From contig JAAOMT010000183.1 of assembly GCA_016748015.1 (NCBI GenBank), forward strand, positions 78,272-142,271: a DNA stretch of 64,000 nucleotides, given 5' to 3'. A model generated the notes under the pieces. It saw only the letters and a list, made by a program, of their open reading frames with translations. It searched no databases and was not told the DNA's origin. The DNA is from Geosiphon pyriformis (taxonomy: Eukaryota > Glomeromycota > Glomeromycetes > Archaeosporales > Geosiphonaceae). Of this stretch, positions 60,520 through 64,000 are shown piece by piece. Each line of letters begins with the position of its first letter. Within the stretch, counting starts at the first letter, position 1. The position numbers were made by a program, and so were the translations under genes.

Positions 60520-60940
60520 TTTGCTGAGAATATAGCTTTTTCTTTTTCTTTTACACTTTATTTTTATTAGCTATTTTCTTCCAAATACCTATTTTTGTCA
60601 TGATAAAACTGACAAGCACATCTGCTGGTAGTTTGAGTTTTGATTTGACTGGTTTGGGAACCTATTTAAGCACCAAAAAAAAACATGTAAACAATGTTTA
60701 CTCTTATAGTGTGTTTTACAAAAAACCAAAAAAGTCTGTAGTTGGTAATATGATTAACTTGTTAACTGACTCTTTAAGCTTAAATAATATTGGTAGCATC
60801 AGTGTTGAACCTGTAATGTTCTGGAGTAGTAAAGTTGGCAATGTTGTAAATAGTATTAATGATCTGTTAAATGTCAAAAATATGAAAAACACAATTGCTA
60901 AGGAAACAAGCTATGTAGATTTAGATACATCAGTAAATAA
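60520..60940 (+). pseudogene. LINE ORF1 N-terminal fragment
   Basis: From Met at 60601 it reads a LINE ORF1 N-terminus of the kind expected for this clade: THVNNVYSY-like (KKKHVNNVYSYSVFYKKPKK), NIGSISVEPVMFWSSKVG and AKETSYVDLDTS. It is cut off at about 60940, where the LTR of a third gypsy copy begins, so the seemingly natural stop at 60957 comes from the inserted DNA. It is a fragment of an interrupted LINE, not a host gene. Confidence 0.65.
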
Positions 60941-61919
60941 TATTATTTATAAAATATAGAAATTATATATTAATACATAAAATAACCAATCAAAATAGAC
61001 ATAATAAAAGTGGAATTCCAGAATTCTTCTCAAAAAAATTGCAAGATTTCAGAATTATAGGATTCCTGTATAAAGAATTACAAAATTTCAGAATTACAAA
61101 ATTTTTTTTGAGAAATTACAGAATTTTAGAAATTTCAAGATTCTTAATTAAAGAATTAAGAAATTCAAAGAATCTTGTATAATGAAATTTATGTATATAT
61201 AACAGTAGTATTAGAAGCAGAAAAAGATAAAATCTTTAGTTTAGAACTTTCAGTTTCAATTTTATATCCATTCTTTTATATGATAATATTTTATAACTTA
61301 AAATAGAAACATTAAATATCAATAAAATACTTATTATTATCACAATCTATCTTTTCACTATCAACAATTTATGTTAATAACTGCTGATACTTAATTATAC
61401 TGGACCAATAGCTTTTGATCATGGCTATTGATGAGATACTAACTCTTTTCTTGTCTTGGCTTATTTCTTTATTTTTTTTCTTCTCTTTTGTTTTGTTTAT
61501 TAATTGATTAAAGATTAATGCATAGAGTTACTAATGTTAAAAAGACTGGTAAAAGACTCATAAAACAAGGATAAAACATTTATAATTGAGAATAGCTTAT
61601 CAGAAGGATTATTGGCCACCATACTAAGAAAAAAATTTGACAGAATTGTGATTCTGGAAAGCTATGGATAAAACAATACTAAAATCTCTGTCTATTATAC
61701 AAAGAACTCAAACCAAAATTTTCAGATTATGAAAACCTTCAGAAACCAACATTATTATATTAATTAAGCATCAAGTTACAGGTTTGTTATTTATTTCACT
61801 CACCCAAATATTTATTTGTAATAACAGATGTCCAAAAAAATTATTATCAGATTAAAGCACTTATTTTGTAAACAGAACATTAACAGAATTAAGTCAAAAA
61901 GACTATTATCATTATTATA
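60941..61919 (+). mobile_element. Gypsy-C: decayed LTR joined to an integrase scrap
   Basis: 60941-61823 is an LTR of the same family, very AT-shifted: it starts TATTAT (for TGTTAC), has the GAATTCC-type U3 block of gypsy-A (61010-61170), the mutated hairpin (61357-61385), the GACCAATAGCTTTTGATCATG region shared by all copies (61400-61430), and ends GTAATA. Immediately after, 61830-61919 reads CPKKLLSD, stop, STYFVNRTLTELSQK, a piece of the integrase core (compare 24220-24310). So the internal region is deleted rather than the LTR being solo. It is inserted in a LINE ORF1 and abuts the minus-strand transposase relic. Confidence 0.75.
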
Positions 61920-63386
61920 TCACTTTTGTAAACCACTCAATTTCTTAAAAAAAATTCCCAACACGGAATTAAGATCTAAGTATTGAAAGCCTTTGCCGTT
62001 TTCATAGCACTGAACTTTGTTTAATCCCGCTGTACTTGATTTTTTCACAACTTTAACAATATGATCCACACAATCTACTGTTGTTTTTCGATAAAGCTTT
62101 TTAATCGATCCAAAACTACCATCACACTTAAATTTGGTATGTCCAGGTACCATGAAATTTAATTCGATACTTTCGTAATAACCGCAAATTACTAAATATA
62201 GGTAAAATCAAATGGTGGCATTATTTTTATTCTGACCACCCGCATTATCACAAGTAATCTTTAGATGTTTTTCGCCTTTATTCAGTCTCTTAATTCCATT
62301 GAATACCATGCTCAGGGTGCCATTAGGGCCTTCCCTATTATTTTGTTCGCGTACTGCTTCATCTTGGATACCAAATAAGTGTACTTTACGCGGACTGAGA
62401 TAGTAAATTTTATTTACTTGTTGATCGGAATGGGGTACGTGAACATTTTGCGCTCAATCGTAACTGTAATGCGCAGTAGCGTCAATGCTGCAATAATCAG
62501 CTTTAGCTCTTGTTCTAAAATGCTCATCCACCAATTTCCTCTGTTGTTCTGCTAGTTTCGTATTTTTGTTGTAATAGTTTCTCTCTAATTTAGCCTTAAC
62601 TAGATGTTCTTTGAATTTTTTCAATAAATCTTTCGCCTCTTCTTCTTTGCGAGCATTGTATTGTAAGCCATTCCGAAAATGTTGACAAGTATCGCATAAA
62701 TCCGTTCGTGGACTCATGATTTGAATATAAGGCGTTAATTGGTGTCATAACTTGCGGAACGCATCATATTTTAACAATTTCAACGTGCTATTATTTTCGA
62801 GACCTGCAATAAAATCGCGATAGACCGATTTATAACTCGTTTCGGCTGGCAAAAGTGTAAGCGATTGAGTAATTCGGTTGACGTTCCTACCCGGACTTGG
62901 TAATCCATGAATTTCAGCATAGTTTTCAAGAAAATTCTTCACGGCGATGGCAACGGTTATATCAATGGTTATTTTGGTTTTCCATCGCGGCATTCGTTTT
63001 ATATTACCGTGAACACGTGGTATTATACCATTCGTCGCCAAGTGATTTCTGACGTTTTCGTAGTGAGTGCGACCAATTCCTAACATATTGAGATACGTTT
63101 TCTGGCAAAGAGGCGTATTGCGATCTCAATAATAAAACGTTCGCTTATTAGTACGTGTTTTCTTTTTAAGGCGTCGACTGGCAGTTATTTCTCCACCATT
63201 CATTACTTTCAACTGGGCCATTAAAAATATATCTTGTTCGGATCTAGAAAGAGCTTGAAACACTTCACGTAATTCGGCAAACCTTTCTCTCGGAATCATT
63301 TTTGAACAACCACAATTACAGCCTATCTCCAAGAAAGGCATTGCTTTTTCGTATTCGGTAAAACTATTATATTCATTATTTTTCAT
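61920..63386 (-). pseudogene. DDE-like transposase relic (DUF7869-like), four in-frame TGA
   Basis: One continuous frame on the minus strand, 63386 to 61920, interrupted only by TGA codons at 63126, 62745, 62454 and about 62212 plus the terminal TGA. Segments: N-terminal Cys-rich EIGCNCGCSKM; helix LGIGRTHYENVRNHL; a Cys pair in RTDLCDTCQHF; a basic helical part; then SIDATAHYSYD, HLKITCDNAGGQNKN and VPGHTKFKCDGSFGSIKK. The three Asp positions and the DNAGGQNKN and GHT blocks resemble DUF7869 proteins, which I infer to be RNase-H-fold transposases. The TGA codons sit where Trp is likely (YD-AQN, ATI-FYLYL), while one Trp (RWKTKI) is still TGG. No terminal inverted repeats were found. Broken copy, truncated at gypsy-C. 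Confidence 0.6.
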
Positions 63387-63766
63387 ATACAGGTACTCCT
63401 TTATATAATTTTATCACTTCTTTATTCCTTTTCATCAATCATGCTTAGTTTTTAAATGAATGAATGGACATGTTTTGTTATCCAGGAGAAAATCTCGCTG
63501 CATACTACTTACTCATCACTATCATGAACATCATTTCCTATGCCAGCAGACGTTGTCGTGGCCATGATTCAGTTTCAAAAAATAGAAAGCTGAACTGATT
63601 CGGGACAAATCAGACCATTCACATTTCTTAGGACAGCAATGATATATGTAAACTTGTGACATAACAATAAACTTACTCAGGAGAAGGCACGAATTCTTCG
63701 TATAATTAAGAATTTATTTAAAATTTGCTGGAGAAATGCATAAGTTGCAACATATCCGAATGCACA

Positions 63767-63988
63767 CTATTCATATTCTTCAGGCCATTCCTCATCTTGT
63801 TCCGCTTGCTCATCAGATTTCCATCTTTTATTAAACAAATAATCCTTCGCGTCTTCATCATTGTCATTATTGATCTCCTTTGCCCTGTTGAAATATTCGC
63901 GTTAATTATGAAGTCTTATTACTGTGAAGAGGAAGGAATATGACAGTTACCTTTTGGTAGCATGAGAGCCATAGACAACTGGAAACAT
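63767..63988 (-). CDS. C-terminal exons of an unrecognised protein
   Basis: Two minus-strand exons with a GT-AG intron: 63988-63951 and 63884-63767. Reading: FPVVYGSHATKR, then AKEINNDNDEDAKDYLFNKR, WKSDEQAEQDEEWPEEYE and a TAG stop. Very acidic C-terminal tail. An ATG lies at 63988, but an AG just before it could equally be a splice acceptor, so the gene may start outside the window. Family not recognised. The gap from 63387 to 63766 shows nothing else. Confidence 0.5.
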
Positions 63989-64000
63989 CCTACATATAAA

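Noticed and set aside
60601..60959. Small host gene with a natural stop
   Set aside because: The sequence resembles a LINE ORF1 N-terminus and the stop comes from the inserted LTR.
60941..61823. Solo LTR
   Set aside because: It is followed at once by an integrase fragment of the same family, so it is an internally deleted element.
61920..63386. TGA read as Trp (alternative code, for example from a Mollicutes endosymbiont)
   Set aside because: The protein type is eukaryotic repeat-like, a TGG Trp is present, host genes around end in TGA, and the same G-to-A nonsense pattern is seen in the LINE and gypsy copies.

Overview
The window looks like nuclear DNA of a filamentous fungus with a very AT-rich, repeat-laden genome. 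Host genes have many short GT-AG introns. A DASH-complex subunit (Duo1) and a three-WW Rsp5-type ligase are fungal markers. From memory, the LINE and gypsy proteins most resemble those of arbuscular mycorrhizal fungi (Glomeromycotina, Rhizophagus-like); no search was run, so the phylum is an inference.

Layout. 1-1451: CSN5, minus strand, running off the left edge. 1452-2831: AT-rich inverted and direct repeats. 2832-30110: one LINE (LINE1) split by two dUTPase-bearing Ty3/gypsy elements in opposite orientations, gypsy-A (4125-14603, minus) and gypsy-B (16562-26596, plus). 30111-38230: two older, AT-saturated LINE relics facing each other (LINE2 plus, LINE3 minus). 38812-42970: MED21, an SLC49/FLVCR-like transporter and MOB4. 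43100-46930: AT-rich repeats and an ORF1-only LINE. 47455-59604: an unrecognised protein, ARPC3, ORC4, RSP5, QRI7 and DUO1. 59605-63390: AT-rich DNA, a LINE ORF1 fragment, a decayed third gypsy copy and a broken DDE-like transposase gene (DUF7869-like). 63767-63988: the end of an unrecognised gene.

The host genes are housekeeping genes with no operon-like link: cullin deneddylation, transcription, transport, STRIPAK/Hippo-type signalling, actin nucleation, replication licensing, ubiquitylation, mitochondrial tRNA modification and kinetochore function. They are compact and often convergent or divergent; MED21 and the transporter end 42 bp apart.

The accessory DNA is the interesting part. Both gypsy copies read Gag(CCHC) - protease - Cys-rich zinc-type module - dUTPase - RT - RNase H - integrase - a conserved 210-220-codon ORF whose stop abuts the polypurine tract. 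The two LTRs of gypsy-A are equal in length and, in the part compared, differ only by transitions. Most nonsense codons I checked sit where Trp, Gln or Arg is expected, as cytosine deamination or a RIP-like process would produce. One 20-N gap lies inside a perfectly duplicated 363-bp segment and is almost certainly an assembly artefact.
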